Of a DNA stretch of 64,000 nucleotides, positions 23,967 through 37,212 are shown one piece after another. The stretch covers positions 2,086,001-2,150,000 of the forward strand of contig NW_026570229.1 of assembly GCF_019649055.1 (NCBI RefSeq). The letters run 5' to 3'. Position 1 is the first letter of the stretch. Each line of letters starts with the position of its first letter. The position numbers and the translations under genes were made by a program. The stretch is from Paramacrobiotus metropolitanus. Lineage: Eukaryota; Tardigrada; Eutardigrada; Parachela; Macrobiotidae. The notes beneath the pieces were generated by a model. The model had not been told where the DNA came from. It made no database searches and was given only the letters and a program-made list of their open reading frames with translations.

Positions 23967-25055
23967 TCAAGGAACAACCACCGGAACATGGTATCCCGTC
24001 AGCACCGTGAAATTCTGCACGGCGACACACCCACTTCCGGTGGACGCATTCCCCTGTTTGGCCGTCACCACGACGTTATACGTCGCATTCGGCACCGCAC
24101 CATTCCAGTCCCAGTACTCCCGCACCCCGGCATACGTCCCCCGCCCCGCTCCCTCGCCCCCGGCGCACTCCACCCCGTACTCCGCCCCCGCCGCCCGGAC
24201 GGAGGGCCTCCACTGCAGCCGGTAGTAATTCCGCGGTCCTAACAGCACCGGCGCCCGCGGGGGGCCGGCCGGCGGCTGGGAGATACTGCGGATCCCGCTG
24301 TGTACCGCGCCCTCCCCGTGCCGGTTGCGTACCCGCAGTTTGAAGGTGTAGCTGCCGCCCGGCTGGAGGCCCGTTAAAACGAACGGCGGGTGATTGGCCG
24401 ACCACGTTTTATTGAACGTTTGACTGGAATTGGCTTGACTGGTGAAGCGGCCCTCGATGCTGGTGGTCTCAATCAGCGGATCACACCACCGGAAGTCAAA
24501 GGTCACGGAGGTGGCGGTCTGGTCGAGGACCGCGACGTTGCAGATACGCGCCAAGGGAAACGTCGGGGTCAGTCGACTACCGGTGAACACGGTGTAGGTC
24601 GACGCAGGACTCGATCCAAAAGCGTTTTCCGCGGTTATTTCCACCGTGTAATGGGTCTCCGGGAGGAGGCCGGTTAAGGTCACGGAGGTGGCCGAGCCTT
24701 GCGTGAATAATTCATTCCGCTCTAAAAAAATTATTTTTATTTTAAGGAAATATTTTTTTAATTAGTGCTCACCTACGGGAGAAGATACGGGGTAGTATAG
24801 AATTTTGTAACGGAAAATGGGACTTCCGTTGTCGACGGGAGCGGTCCAGAATAACCGGTAACTGACGTCCGCCGGGAACTGCATTTTCAGAAGCGGCCGG
24901 GTATTTTCACACGCTGTTAGATTAAATGCTCTTGCCATATTAAAAACTGCCAGAAAAGGGATTAACGAGAGAAAGGGAACTTCCGGATCCCGGATTTCCG
25001 GTAGGGAATTTACGGCAGAAATAAAAAGGGAATAAAAAGCGGATTTTTTAACCAT
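23967..25055 (-). CDS. Secreted fibronectin type III repeat protein
   Basis: Two exons, 25055-24773 and 24721-23967, joined through a 51-nt intron (GTGAGC...TTTAG) with a split glutamate codon, giving 345 residues. The N-terminus (KKSAFYSLFISAVNSLP) looks like a signal peptide. Three FN3-like modules follow, at about 60-140, 145-240 and 243-340. Typical marks include YRLFWTAPVDNGSPI, the TGLLPETHYTVEITAEN block and LTGLQPGGSYTFKLRVRNR. The third module is glycine-rich and divergent. No transmembrane helix is seen after the signal, so it is probably extracellular; the function is not predictable. GC content of exon 2 is much higher than that of the flanks. Confidence 0.8.
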
Positions 25056-26941
25056 TTCTGAATATAAACTGATTAAAATTTAAAAATGATTTTTCGAAAT
25101 TTGGCAACCGCCCAACGTTGCTATTTCCGCTATCAACGCAGCATCGCTCATTCATCGCAGCGACCACGCCTTTATTCGGCGATCTATCCGAGACGTATCA
25201 TTGCGACAACATTACGCAGAATTTCTGCTGCGGATCACAGCCAGTTAGGCGCTTGCACTGCATCTGCAGTAATACGTTCCCTGTACGAGCGCTGTGCCGT
25301 GCAGTACAACACACAGCGACTGGACTGCTCGCGCACAGTTGAAGCGTTATCAAGAACAAGCCCCACCCCGCATTTCAGCCAATCAGCCGCGTACGAGCAC
25401 GTGCCAGCCGGATGCTCGGCGCTGCTGTCTGACATGCCAGCGCAGGCTGAGCGCATGCGCCGTCGACGGCAGCAGGAGTCTTCATTTCGCTGTGCAGGGT
25501 GCTTACAAGATTTCCACGTCACACAACGTCACGATAGTCGCCATAGATTCTGGCTCGCCCATCATCCGTGCTTTTCCCCAGCTGATTATCTCTCGCGTCG
25601 CGGCATATGTAAGTGACCACCGCATTGTTTGTGTTTTCTGACCATTCGTTCTTTATTTATTGCGTAATACGCCAGAATATTTCACGAAGATAATAATTGG
25701 CAGAAATTAGAATTTGTCAAGGACATTAATTTTTATTTTTGAATTTTGTTGGGGTCGTCGAACTGTATGCCTGATTTTTCAAAATCACACCGCGGCTTTG
25801 GTTGTCTCTGGGAATTAACTTTTTTCGGTATCTCTTAGTTTTTTTCGCCTATGGTTTTCAAATGTGTTGGTTATTTTAAGGATCTGCCGAAATAATGCGA
25901 AACTAAGAGCGACAAATTCTATCTGCAGTGAATTTTGTTGGTTTCTGTATTTCTCCGTGCAGATTCTTATGTTCATAACAGAGATAGTTCGCAAATGCGT
26001 CAGATTGTCATTTTGCACAAACACTGTTAAGCTTCAGCATGCACTTCCCTGTAGCCGGCTCTTTTCACAGTGTACCAGAGAACAGGGAAACTGCGACGCC
26101 AACCGCTTCTTCAGCTGATCAGCCTGAAACCGCATTTTCTCGGCTTTCTTGACGTCATACTGGCTTTTTTTGGTAACATTAATTAGGCTTCCGAACAGTA
26201 AAATACTGTATTTGAGGTCGTTACACAATGGCATGGTTTGATAATAAAACATGATTTCGGGCTTTATCGAATGGTGTCGTGCTGATACAGCAGCGCGCGA
26301 CCATTTTGAACGCGGCTGCTTCGTTAGTTCGTTGCAAGGTGCAGCACAGTGTGCGTGTTATCGTGTAGTACACGGTACCGTGTTTAGACCGAAACTGCGC
26401 CATCAATCGATCAGTCACGAGTTCCTCCAGTGAAAGTGTCCGCTATGACGCATCAGAAATTGCATGATTCAGGAATAACGCTGAGGTTGTCGCGCCACCG
26501 TACATTAGTGGGTTACGACGTTATGTAACGCTGGCTTTGTCGCTGGATGATGTCAGAGCGAGCAGTAGCTTAACAATTTTCATGTTTGGACATGAAAGCG
26601 CAAACCTGAACTTCACTACTCGTATCCTAGTAGTTGCTTATAATTTTTTTCTTAAATTCAGTTGGTAATCGAAAGCTCCCAGTGAGCTCCCGAACACGCT
26701 CTAATTAAATACTATTTTCATTACCATTAATTTTAATAATAAGGAAAAATTAATGAAGTTACAAAATCTGCACACAAAGAAAGCGTTCTGTAAAGAAAGC
26801 GTAAAAAGCGTGTACCTGTAAAAAAAGCGTTCATCTTATTCAGATGACCTTTCGGTTGGTTTTCCCTGAACACAATCCACATCCCCAATTTTTCCCGCAT
26901 CCCCCCACTGTCGGCATTGTGATCCGCTGGGCCAGAGAAGC
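25056..26941. other. Shared upstream region of the FN3 and CREB genes; GC-rich block at 25.12-25.62 kb
   Basis: Lies between two divergently oriented genes. 25120-25620 is GC-rich and open in several frames on both strands without family resemblance, which fits a promoter or untranslated region better than a gene. CGTCA half-sites occur near 25516 and 25527. The rest shows no supported gene. Confidence 0.4.
26150..26157. promoter_or_regulatory. Perfect palindromic CRE (TGACGTCA) upstream of the CREB-like gene
   Basis: TGACGTCA lies 785 bp before the first methionine of the CREB-like gene. A related TGACGCA occurs near 26442. In other animals CREM/CREB promoters are autoregulated through CREs; that is a hypothesis here. 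Confidence 0.4.
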
Positions 26942-29317
26942 ATGACTGCATCCTCGCCACGCAGCGACGAGGATCTGGAATCAAGCAGCTCGGCCGTCTC
27001 CGAACCGTCCTCCCTGAACGACCACAAGGACCTCGTCTTCGCCCCTCCGCCGCACCATCCCCATCACCACCAACAGCAGCAGCATCGCGGCGCCCCCGGG
27101 GGCTCACGCGGCCGGTTAACCGGTAAACGGGGGGTCAGCGCACGCGGCCAGCACTCGCTGACCACCGGCGGCGAATTGGCCCAGCTCGCGCCTGGACAGA
27201 CCGTCCAGTATCAGACGTCGAACGGTGAGTTAGATTCCCCGTTTTACCAGTAACGAGTATCCGAATAATTTAACAAAAAATGGCAATTAAAAGGAGTGCA
27301 TAAAAACTAATATCAAATGCAACTGTAAATACAAAAATTAATTTTGTTAGACATTACCCAGTAAAAGACTGCGTACGGGATACATAGAATGGTTTTAAAA
27401 ATAAGGACGACAGCTGCAAAACTTATTTCCACTATGCTATTAATTTTCCTTTTAGCGCGATTATAATAATAATAGCTAATAAGTAGCTGCTTTAGCGAAC
27501 TTTAGACATTTAAAAAAAATCCAAAATTCCATATTATAATTATAGCTTTTTTATTAATAAGTTTTTCTTTCCCTGTATTTATTACTTGAAATGTATGGAT
27601 TTTTTAAAACACAATGATATCTAATAATGGTATGTAGTTATTTTAGTGAATATTTTTCGTATGGTTTCATTAATAACTTGTAATGTTTGCCGTCTTAGCG
27701 CGCCCGAGCCTCCGCGGTGATAAATTAATAGTTAGAATTTCTGGCATTTGAGATTGACAATTGTGGTGTGGTTGCGCAGGTATTTTATCAGTATTACCCC
27801 TGAATTTGGCCGGTAACGGTAACGTGATGGCCGTGCCCAGTGGCAGCGTGGACATGTCCTCCTTGGCCGCCGGCACCACGGTGATCATGACCCAGGACGG
27901 GCAGCAGTTCCTCATTCCCGTCTCCCGTAAGCATCTCTTCCCTAGTCGGCTATTTTTGCCGTCTTTCCCTATAATTACGCGCGCTGTTGACATTTAATCC
28001 CGCACGCTATTAATTATTAAATATTAATATCGCCGGTAAATGGTAATTATTGTCAATTATCCCGGGTAGTGGGCGGCGATTCCTCCTTGAGCACCGGCAG
28101 CATGAAGTCGGTCGCCAGCGGATCCTCCGGCAGCAGCGCCGGCAGTCCCTCGCTCTCCGGGCCCAATCTGACGCCGCAGCAGCAGGTCATGGCTGAGGAG
28201 GCCGGTCGGAAACGCGAAGTCCGCCTGCTGAAGAATCGGTACGTGGTTTTTCCGTGTTTTATCTCAGGGAAAATTCCAGCCCGTTTTTTTTAAATTTGTT
28301 CTGGTGTATTTTACTATTCACTACTGTATTCAGCATTTGTGGTTTTATTATTAATATTTTCCACTATTTTTAAATTCACTAGTTTTTCTCTTTTCATAAT
28401 TGAGAAACTTACTGAAAACCCATAATGTTTTATACACACGGTAAAATTGCTATTTAATGAATTTAATTACTTACAATTTACTGATTTATTTATGTTTTCA
28501 CGAGGATTTTTCGCGGAGTTGTGCCGACTATGTTTTATCTGTTCCATGGTTCATTGCGTTTAATCTGATATTTTTGGAATACTATTTTCAGACCGATTGT
28601 GTATCGTTTTTGTCTATTTGCGGATTTTTTACAACCTGCAAAAAAGTTCCGAATATTTTAAATCGACAACACCATCGGTAACATCATATATTCAGTTTGA
28701 TTAACTGGTATGCGAACGACCCGTGCTTTTCTGCAAATCAAATCTTTTGGAGCCCTTGCACTACACAATTCTTGAATTTTAACAGCAACTAGTGTGCTGC
28801 GGGCGTTTGTTCCGTTGCTCTGGCAGTCATTGCTGATTAAATTCATTCGCTTTTAGGCTTATAAATTTCATTATTAAAGAATAAGGTTCATAAATATGTG
28901 TAGATTAATTTTATTAATATGCTTTGCAAAAACTGACTGTATTGCCTGGCTTCTTTTTTTTAATAAATTAATTGTTTGCGTATTTTATTTAGTTTGTTTG
29001 ACAGGGAAAATCGTTCGATTTGGAGTTTACAAATTTTATTAATAAAGTACAAATTAATAAATTCGTTAATCATGATTCATTTGTTTAAGAAATTCTGTAT
29101 TTGACTCTCTGCCACTATTTTGCGTACATTGATTGTTTTACTTAAATTCTTTAGTTTGATTAACAGGGAAGCGGCGAAAGAGTGTCGGCGCAAGAAGAAA
29201 GAGTACATCAAGTGCCTGGAGAACCGCGTCGCCGTGCTGGAGAACCAGAATAAAGCCCTCATCGACGAATTAAAATCCTTGAAGGAGCTCTACTGTAAAT
29301 CCACATCGCACGATTAA
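26942..29317 (+). CDS. CREB: CREB/ATF1-like bZIP transcription factor
   Basis: Nuclear factor expected to bind CRE sites as a dimer. Four exons: 26942-27224, 27780-27926, 28070-28238 and 29167-29317, totalling 750 nt (249 residues), all in phase with canonical donors (GTGAGT, GTAAGC, GTACGT). The N-terminus is Ser-rich and acidic, with a His/Gln run (HHPHHHQQQQH). The middle is a hydrophobic/Gln activation-like region (QTVQYQTSNGILSVLP). The C-terminus is the CREB bZIP: RKREVRLLKNR, then REAAKECRRKKKEY, the ENRVAVLENQN zipper and KELYCKS. The phosphorylated KID helix typical of CREB (RRPSY) is not visible in these exons or in the 1.9 kb upstream. The frame is open for about 70 nt before the chosen ATG, so upstream exons with an alternative start are possible. 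Confidence 0.92.
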
Positions 29318-32300
29318 TCGTTGCGCCATTCGTCTGCATGCTTGTCACATTTCTCTCTTGTTGCCCGTTATTTTCGGTCGGAATCATCCAGGGATCCGCT
29401 GTCCGCCCTGATGGACACTTTCATCGGAATTAATTATTGTCTTCGGTGTTTTTGTCGCTGTGTATTGGTTTATTTAACTTCAGTTTGTGTTTGGTATTTC
29501 CGCGCGATTATTTATCGGGTGGGAATGGTTTTTATCTGTTCTAATTATTCTTAACCGTTTTTTTTCTGGGAGACTGTTTACCTCTTTACGCGCCGGAAGT
29601 TGTTGGAGAGTTTGACGGTGTGCTGGATGTCTTAATGATTTTACCTTCATTCGACAATTCTCTGCTTGTTTTCCTGTCGGTTGATGAACAAAATTGATAT
29701 AATTCAGGAATTTGGACATTCAGGCTACCGTTAATTAAATGCTTTCGTCGAGGAACACAACACACTCGGCAAACAATTTTCAAGAGAAAATTAGCAGCAT
29801 TAAATAAATAGTAAATAAATAATTACTATTGTAATTATAATATTCATAAATAATTACTGTAAGTTTGAAATCCAGTGCGATGAATAGGCGGGATTTTCGC
29901 TGCTGTGCTGTATACACGTTTTGGTATTACGAGAAAAAAAGTATGTATTTTTTATTTCACGAATGTCGTATCATCGTATGCAAAATTGCAAACAATTTCC
30001 CGAAGCCTTGACGAATTCGCTGTCTGCAGGTTATTTTAAAATGTTTGTGTAATTTTTTGAAAAATAAATAAAAAATAATTTTGCATGAAATATAAACGTC
30101 TAAATCTCGCGTTAGGTTATTTTATAGGTTTGTACAATAATTATTATGTATTGAAAAATAACCGGAAAATATTTTTGCATCATCGTTGTACCAACGTGGA
30201 AATTCGTACATTTGACGCTTAATTACGTACATGAGACATTTGACGCTTAATTACATACATTTGACGCTTAATTACGATTATGCCATTGCACTACATTTTT
30301 GGCATGGGTTTTAGTGATTTTTCCCATACGGTCAGGCCCAAAATCGTTTACCGAAGAGAAAAGCTAAAAACGATTTAAATGTGGACATAATCAGCGTTCC
30401 ATCAGTGTTGATGTTAGACTATTATTAATAAAATCTTTTCATAAGAAAACGCTCAAGTGGAAGCAATCAGCGTTCATTAGAAAAATATATAAGAAAACAG
30501 TCACCAAAAGAATCAAGTCGTCTGGAAGCGGAAAAATGTACAAAATCTGGGTTGAAAGGTTTTACACGGAATTAATTTCCCTCAGAATTCTAGTTAATAT
30601 TAAATTCGATTAATAATGATGTTTTTAGTGTAGGTAAATATATGAGTAAGAAAACCTCGGATTTACGTCACCGTTCGGCACAAGAAAAATACAAAATGGC
30701 GATCACGGCTTCGTGAACAGTGAATAAGTTCTAAAGCGCTTACTGCACTGAATTTTTTCCACAACGGATACGCAAAGTGTTTGTGTAGTCTGGGATTTTT
30801 GCTGAATGTTCTTTTGTCAGAAAAGAAGGATTTATTTATTCTACCGGTGCAGCAAGCAAATAAGCGTTTCTACTAGAATTAATGAGTCTGCATAATGCCG
30901 GTTTCTACCAGGTAGAAACGTAGTACACTGCCATAGAAACGTAGTCTGGTGGATCTTCCAAATGCGGCTGATTAAGAAAAAAATTTGCAATTAATACTTA
31001 AAACTTTCGGCATTTTTTTTCTTATTTTATCTGGATGGAAAAAGGAGTGCTGCATGTATTCCTGAATTTTTTGTGAAAAAAATTGTGGTGTGAGAAGCCG
31101 GTAATGGCAGAAATTGGGAAAACTCTGCCGGAAAAATTCCGCAGTTAATGTTTAATTTTGTTCAACATTTTTTTCTTCTATTTTCTGGATGGAAAAGGGA
31201 GCGCTGCATTTATTCCTGAATTTTAAATAAATAAATTGTGCTGTGGCACGCCGGTAGCGGCAGAAATCCAAGCGCCTATGTTGATCCGCCGGGTTAACAG
31301 GCTCTTGGACTCTGGACTGACATTTTATCGAAAATCCATACACCGTGTTCCTGTTTCCCGGACCGAGCGGGACAGGAACGATGCAGTGACACATCCGCTG
31401 CATGGGGATGTATATATGGTTAGCGGATGGCCGGCACACGGGTCACGCAGCGCATGGATCATATCCCTCCGTCTGTAAAGAGGTTAGTCATGCCCATTCA
31501 GCGCTACACCGGCTCATTTATATATGCACTGCAGAAGAAAGTACAGCCGACCGATTCGATACAGATTGCCATCGATCTGCGCAGGATTATCACAGCACCG
31601 CGCCGATTGATTATGTATGGCAGTGTTTTGACGCATCCCAAGCGGTATATATGAATATCGGCGCTGGGTCATCTTTTACGTGGAAGATAGGATAATATCG
31701 GTGACGCGCTAAATTTTTGAAAAAATCTACACTAAAGTTGAATTTATAATATTTTTGAATATTTACATTAGTCTGGATTATTCAAAAATTAAATAAAAAA
31801 TCAAGGTTCTTTTCTAAAGAAGAATAAAATCAAAACAACCGAAGAATTAGAGATGCCGGTAAGGGTGATTACTTCACCAGTTATTTTAGGAAATCAAAAA
31901 TAACACAATTACATTTAACGATATGCCGCTGCCGAAAATTAAAGAATAATTAATGGTGAACCTGCAATCATTGATATAATTACTAAGCATTTTTCGGGAA
32001 GTGAACGGCGGATTATGTTCTCCATAAAACGAACAGAACCGTAAAAATAATTAAACTGTTATAGAAGCCGTATTTGGAGCAGGTATTTTATAAAAAAAGA
32101 AAAACCGAAAAATTAAGATAAAAATATTCCCGAAATGACCTTTATGATAGTTTATTTTTTTGGCTTTTTATTAGTATTTAATTTTAAAGTATTTATGTAA
32201 TTTATCTAATCCGTAAACGCAGAATAAGGGAATGAGCAGGGGATGACGTGCCGCATGATATCATTTTCGCGGCGAAAATTAAAATCGATGCTTTTCGTGT

Positions 32301-35300
32301 CAAAACTGAGCGCGCAGTATCGATTGCATCCAACTTCACTGGAATGTTACGCGCGGTCCAACCAGCTGTGTGTATATTGGGGGAAAAAGTGTTGTATGCG
32401 CTGAAAAGTTGAAGGCGATCGTGAGCGGAAGTCCCTTAGCCGGATGGCGAAGAAGGTGGAGAATGACACTATTGGCTTATAACACACTGCGGCGTATATA
32501 TTCGTCATTTCGTACAAGTGCGCGCGCCGCTGCAAAGCCGGTTGCGCATCTATATAAATAAAAATTCAGCAGTCATTTGTTTATTCACTGCGGCGGTTTT
32601 CCTTCCATTCTGTCGGTTGAATTAAGAGAGATAATTTTTTTATTATTTTTAAAATAATTTGTGTTGTGGCGGATGCCGGTTCTCACGGTGTGTGACGGTG
32701 GGAAACACGTGGTTTGATTTAAATGCAACCGGTTAATTATTGACGAGGATAACAAGTGTAGATCCATTACGGCAATCACAGCACTGGCACGTGTGCGTGT
32801 TGGACGGGATCATTTGGGAGTGTGTGTGTCAGTCGCCGGGTTTCATTGGATTACTAGCATCGCTGTCACACAATGACGTTTGCTACTGTCAGGTAAAATT
32901 CTATATACTTCTGTATACAAATATTTAATTTTTTATTTTTATTTTCGGAATAACAAAACAGTTTGTAAAAATCTACGAACAATAAATCGCGAGAAAAAAT
33001 AAAATAACGTCTAAGTAGGAAGGAAGGAAATAAAATTCATTTTCGAAATCAGTAAAATTCGTTTATTAATATTTTATCCCCCAGAAATTTGGGAGCACTA
33101 TTTTGTCTATGGATACACATATTTTTTGTGTTGAATTTCCGTTAGAAATTGGTTGATTTTAATTTTGACATTAAAAATATTGAAAATTCTAGAAAAAACT
33201 AGATCAGAAAAAATAACTGGTAAAAAAAACGAAATTTAAAAAATTATTATTAGCAAATTAAAAAAAATTTAAAAAGTTATAATTAGCATCGCTAAAAGTT
33301 TTTGCCTTCGAGAATTCAGGACAGCTGTTTTTCCGCGGGCGAAAAATTTTCTGGAAATGAATTTTTATTAAGAATCCGCGGTATAATCATTTTTGTCACT
33401 CTCTCTTGCTAAATTTCCATAATCGATTGCCTGTTCGATTTTTGGCCATTTTTGATGTTTGAAAATGGGCAATATCTGTCCCGCGCTGTACATAACGGGC
33501 ATGGGAACCAATATTGTGATCTGCACAAATATTAACCGCGTTGAAAATCAAATTAGCCGGGCCATGCTCTTACAACGGGAAATATATTTTCTTCACATAT
33601 ATGTCAACCGGCAAATATTTTTAACTCACTGCCGTGTATATATAAATGCCCCGCGCGCAGGAAACCGCGTTGTATGTAGTACAGTGGCTGCGCAGGGGAT
33701 TATTTATTCGGGCCGCGTGATATCCGCTCATCTCGCTCTCTCTCATCGCTCTTTTCCCATCTTCACCATTTTCCTACGTTATTGAGCGTGGATTTTATTG
33801 GTGTGAAAATGGCTTTTAGCTTTTCAGGTCACGAGTGCCGGCGTTTTAGGCATTCTGTGTGTATATATAAAAAAAATGCTGTAACAGATTTTTGCGGTGT
33901 ATAGCTGGACAATTAGCCGGCGCTGTACAACCGGGGAGAAATTAAACGCTGTTCGTTGGCCTGTATTCTCTAATCGGCAATGCGCGATGGAGCGGCTGAC
34001 AATGTCCACTTGTTTTCCTGGTGCGGGGTTTAGATTATATTGTCGTGTATATTGATTAAGTCATCTGTCATTTTTCCGCTTAAACGCGATGCTGACTTTA
34101 TGGTAATCGAACATCTTGAGGGTGATTTAGTTAGAATTAAATGCAAATAATCTATGCGTCCTGCATTTCAAGGATTTCTCGTGGTTGTTACAAATTGGAT
34201 ACTATTTGCTGCGTTCGAACGTAATTTAATTTATTAATAAAATCACAAAAATATTTCCGTTTAAATTTAAAAAAATTCCAAAACTTGACGCTATGTGAAT
34301 CTTATTTGCGGAATTATAGTTATGTCTGCTCAATTACAAAGGTCACTTTGCGGCAAAAAACAAGGTTTCCTTACTTTATCTGGAATTTTCGCTAATTCTC
34401 AATTCTTTCGCAATTTTTCTTATAAAAATAATTGATTTTTGTGTAAAATTAAACCAAAAATTAGTTCAGTCAAAAGGTCACTTTTGCATTGAGAAAACGA
34501 AATTTTGTTTTTATACAAAATTTTTTTGAATTTTTCTGCTCGATATTTTTTGCAGTAGTAATATATTTTAAGGCAGAATTTATTTATCGGTTGAAAAGGA
34601 CACTTGGCATAAAAGAAATACAATTTTTTTATCGTATAAAATCAACCCGGAATTTTTGCCGAAATTTCCTGTTTGAAAATTAGACATTTTCCCATGCAAA
34701 AAATCGTTTTAAAATTAACATTGCCGCGAGTAACCCGCGCATATTTCCGGCGGTGTTCCGTTTCGCCTCTGTGAACGGTAGATATTTGAGTAGCGGCAAT
34801 TAGTCGCCGCGTGTATATCGGGCCTGACTTGCATGTATATACAACGCGGGGGTAAATATTATAAAAAGGAATACGACGGAACATGACAGACAGTTGGCGC
34901 GGTACCCCGCATAAATTAAATATAAGCGCATTATATTTGCGTACACTCATTTTTCCCGGCTCACCCGCTCATCCATCAAAAACAGCAGCAGTGTCACATG
35001 TGCAAGTTATATACATATAAATGCATGCATGCATGTCCTACTCTCGGCCGATCAAACTGAAAGCAGCTGGCCCAGCGTGGTTTTGTTTATATGGGTTTTT
35101 TTCTCTTCAACACTGATTTATCGTCGGGTGTGCTTTTTATATTATGGAGAAAGCCGCACGCTGCCACTGGCACTTCCGTTTTGGCAGCACCCGGCGATGA
35201 ACACAAATTAACAGTACATTCACGAGGGAAAATGGTCCAGCGACGCCCGTGGATATTTTTCATGTCCCACACATTTGTAAGAATTTTACGGCCATTTACT

Positions 35301-37142
35301 GCGGAATTTATTTTTATTTCCCTTCAATATTATACAGCAAAAGTATTTACTATAATTGCAATTATGAATTATACACGCAGTTTTTAGAATTATTTCACTA
35401 TATTTTTTATGCGGTATTTTTATCCAAATTCACACAAATGCGTTAACCGCAAAAATAGGGAGTAATTCCAAATTTTTTTGCCGAAATTTGATCGAAAAAA
35501 TGTTTTTTATATTATTGCCTTATTTTCATCAAACAAATCTGCTTGGTTTTACAAGAGAATAATCCTGAAATTGGGAATTGCTTGTTATAATTTTTAAAAA
35601 ATTTCCCAGTTAAGTCTTACTCGTTTTTAATAGCGAGGGAAATAAATAAAGTAAGGAATTATTTGTTATGATTTGGCATATGTTTATTAGCAAGAATAGT
35701 AAATAAAGAAATTACCTGTTCTACATTATTTTAATTCGATAAATAAATCCGGATTATTTTGAGCCGCGAGAATATCAAATAAAAAAGAATTATCACTTAT
35801 ATTTTATTTTTATTCGATAAACAAATCTGGTTTATTCAGCGGCAAGAAAATCAAAGAATATATATGGTGCTATTTATTTCAGAAATGAATATTTTTCAAG
35901 TGGCCCATATAAGCGGCATTCACGCCGGATTAAAAGTGCGAAGCGATACATGCGGTTTTTTAATCCCCGGTCTCATTACAAACCGGCCCGCTTCGTAATT
36001 ATTATATACCGGTCGCTGTGTGTCCATTGAAAACCGCCGGTGCTGTTGTGAAGTGGATGTCATTGGTTACAATGGACAACAGTATTTAAAGCGACACGTG
36101 CTCATTCAGCACAACACAGTATTATTGCGCATTGAAACCCGGCGCCGGATCAATGCAGTTGTCGATGGGCAATGGATGCCGCGGCTATATTACCGTTTCA
36201 CCGCTCCACTGCGTTTCCATAGAAAAAGGAAGCCGGGTTTTCCATGGCCCGAGCATCTATGCAAATCATGCGTTGTGTGCTTGTATGGTGTTTGCTAAGG
36301 ATTTGCTGCATTGAATTTCCGGCGCGATTGTTGTCCGCTGGAGCCGCACGAGTGGCTGGTCATTAATAGCGCATATTATGGATTATTTACCGGCGCTCTA
36401 ATTTTCCTCCGTTTCACGATCAACTAAATTATTTATAAATTTTATTTTATTTATTTTAATTTTCGGGAGTTTACAAAATAAAGAAAAATTATGTTTACAA
36501 TTATTTTTTATCTTTTCAGATATTTTAAAATTAATTCCGCCATTCTAGATTATTTTATTTATATGCAGATTCTATTTTTACTTATTTAAATAATGGGCTT
36601 TTTTTAAAAGTTAAGAAAAAATATGTCTACTAATAGTTTTCATCTTTGAGCTTAATTTTACTAAAATTCACTATTTTACATACATAAATCGGAGAAAACA
36701 ACAGCGCAAAAATTAAACTGAATCTTTGTCACATACTGTCGAAAGTAACGAAAACGGACGCAGAAATTGGAAAATTATTAAAGAAAATCAGGAGAATCAG
36801 TTCTGAAATTATTTGTCTATTTTACTGCCAATAATGACGGGTTGGAGCGCTGATCACGACCGACAACGCGGAGAATCTCAAGTGAATAAATACCGGGGTT
36901 GAACAAGGTTAAAACTAGCCTAATTGAACCATTCTTCCTCCGCATAATTCCCCCTCCACATTTTCATAACATGAAGGGAAGTGAGCGGCGCTAATCTAAA
37001 CAGATATATTTTGCTTATGTGCTGCGGTGGTGATGAGGACGCTGCCGGTTGTCGTTCTGGGTGGATGTAGAGAGGCCCAGCTCTTGTTATGTACACTTAC
37101 TTGTCTGTACGCATAATTGATAGATGACTCCGCACAACTCCG
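29318..37142. other. AT-rich region without supported genes (left part)
   Basis: I find no frame with a recognisable domain, convincing splice context or coding bias. Short GC-richer islands (about 31.24-31.65, 33.6-33.75 and 36.0-36.3 kb) have overlapping frames on both strands. They could be regulatory elements or distant untranslated exons. Confidence 0.4.
30208..30275. repeat. Three copies of ACATTTGACGCTTAATTAC
   Basis: Identical 19-bp copies at 30208-30226, 30236-30254 and 30257-30275, separated by 9 and 2 bp. The core TTAATTA resembles a homeodomain site. Confidence 0.85.
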
Positions 37143-37212
37143 TCCCGCGTTGATTCCCCGGGGATGCTAGCCCCGGCGCAATCAGCCGCCCCGCCGCTGC
37201 GGCACCTGCTAC

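Noticed and set aside
25086-25616. 176-codon plus-strand frame next to the FN3 gene
   Set aside because: Overlapping long frames exist on both strands in this GC-rich block, composition is not protein-like, and no family is recognisable. Better explained as promoter/UTR.
31236-31695. Cluster of 75-97-codon frames in a GC island
   Set aside because: Overlapping frames on the same strand with no domain; more likely non-coding.
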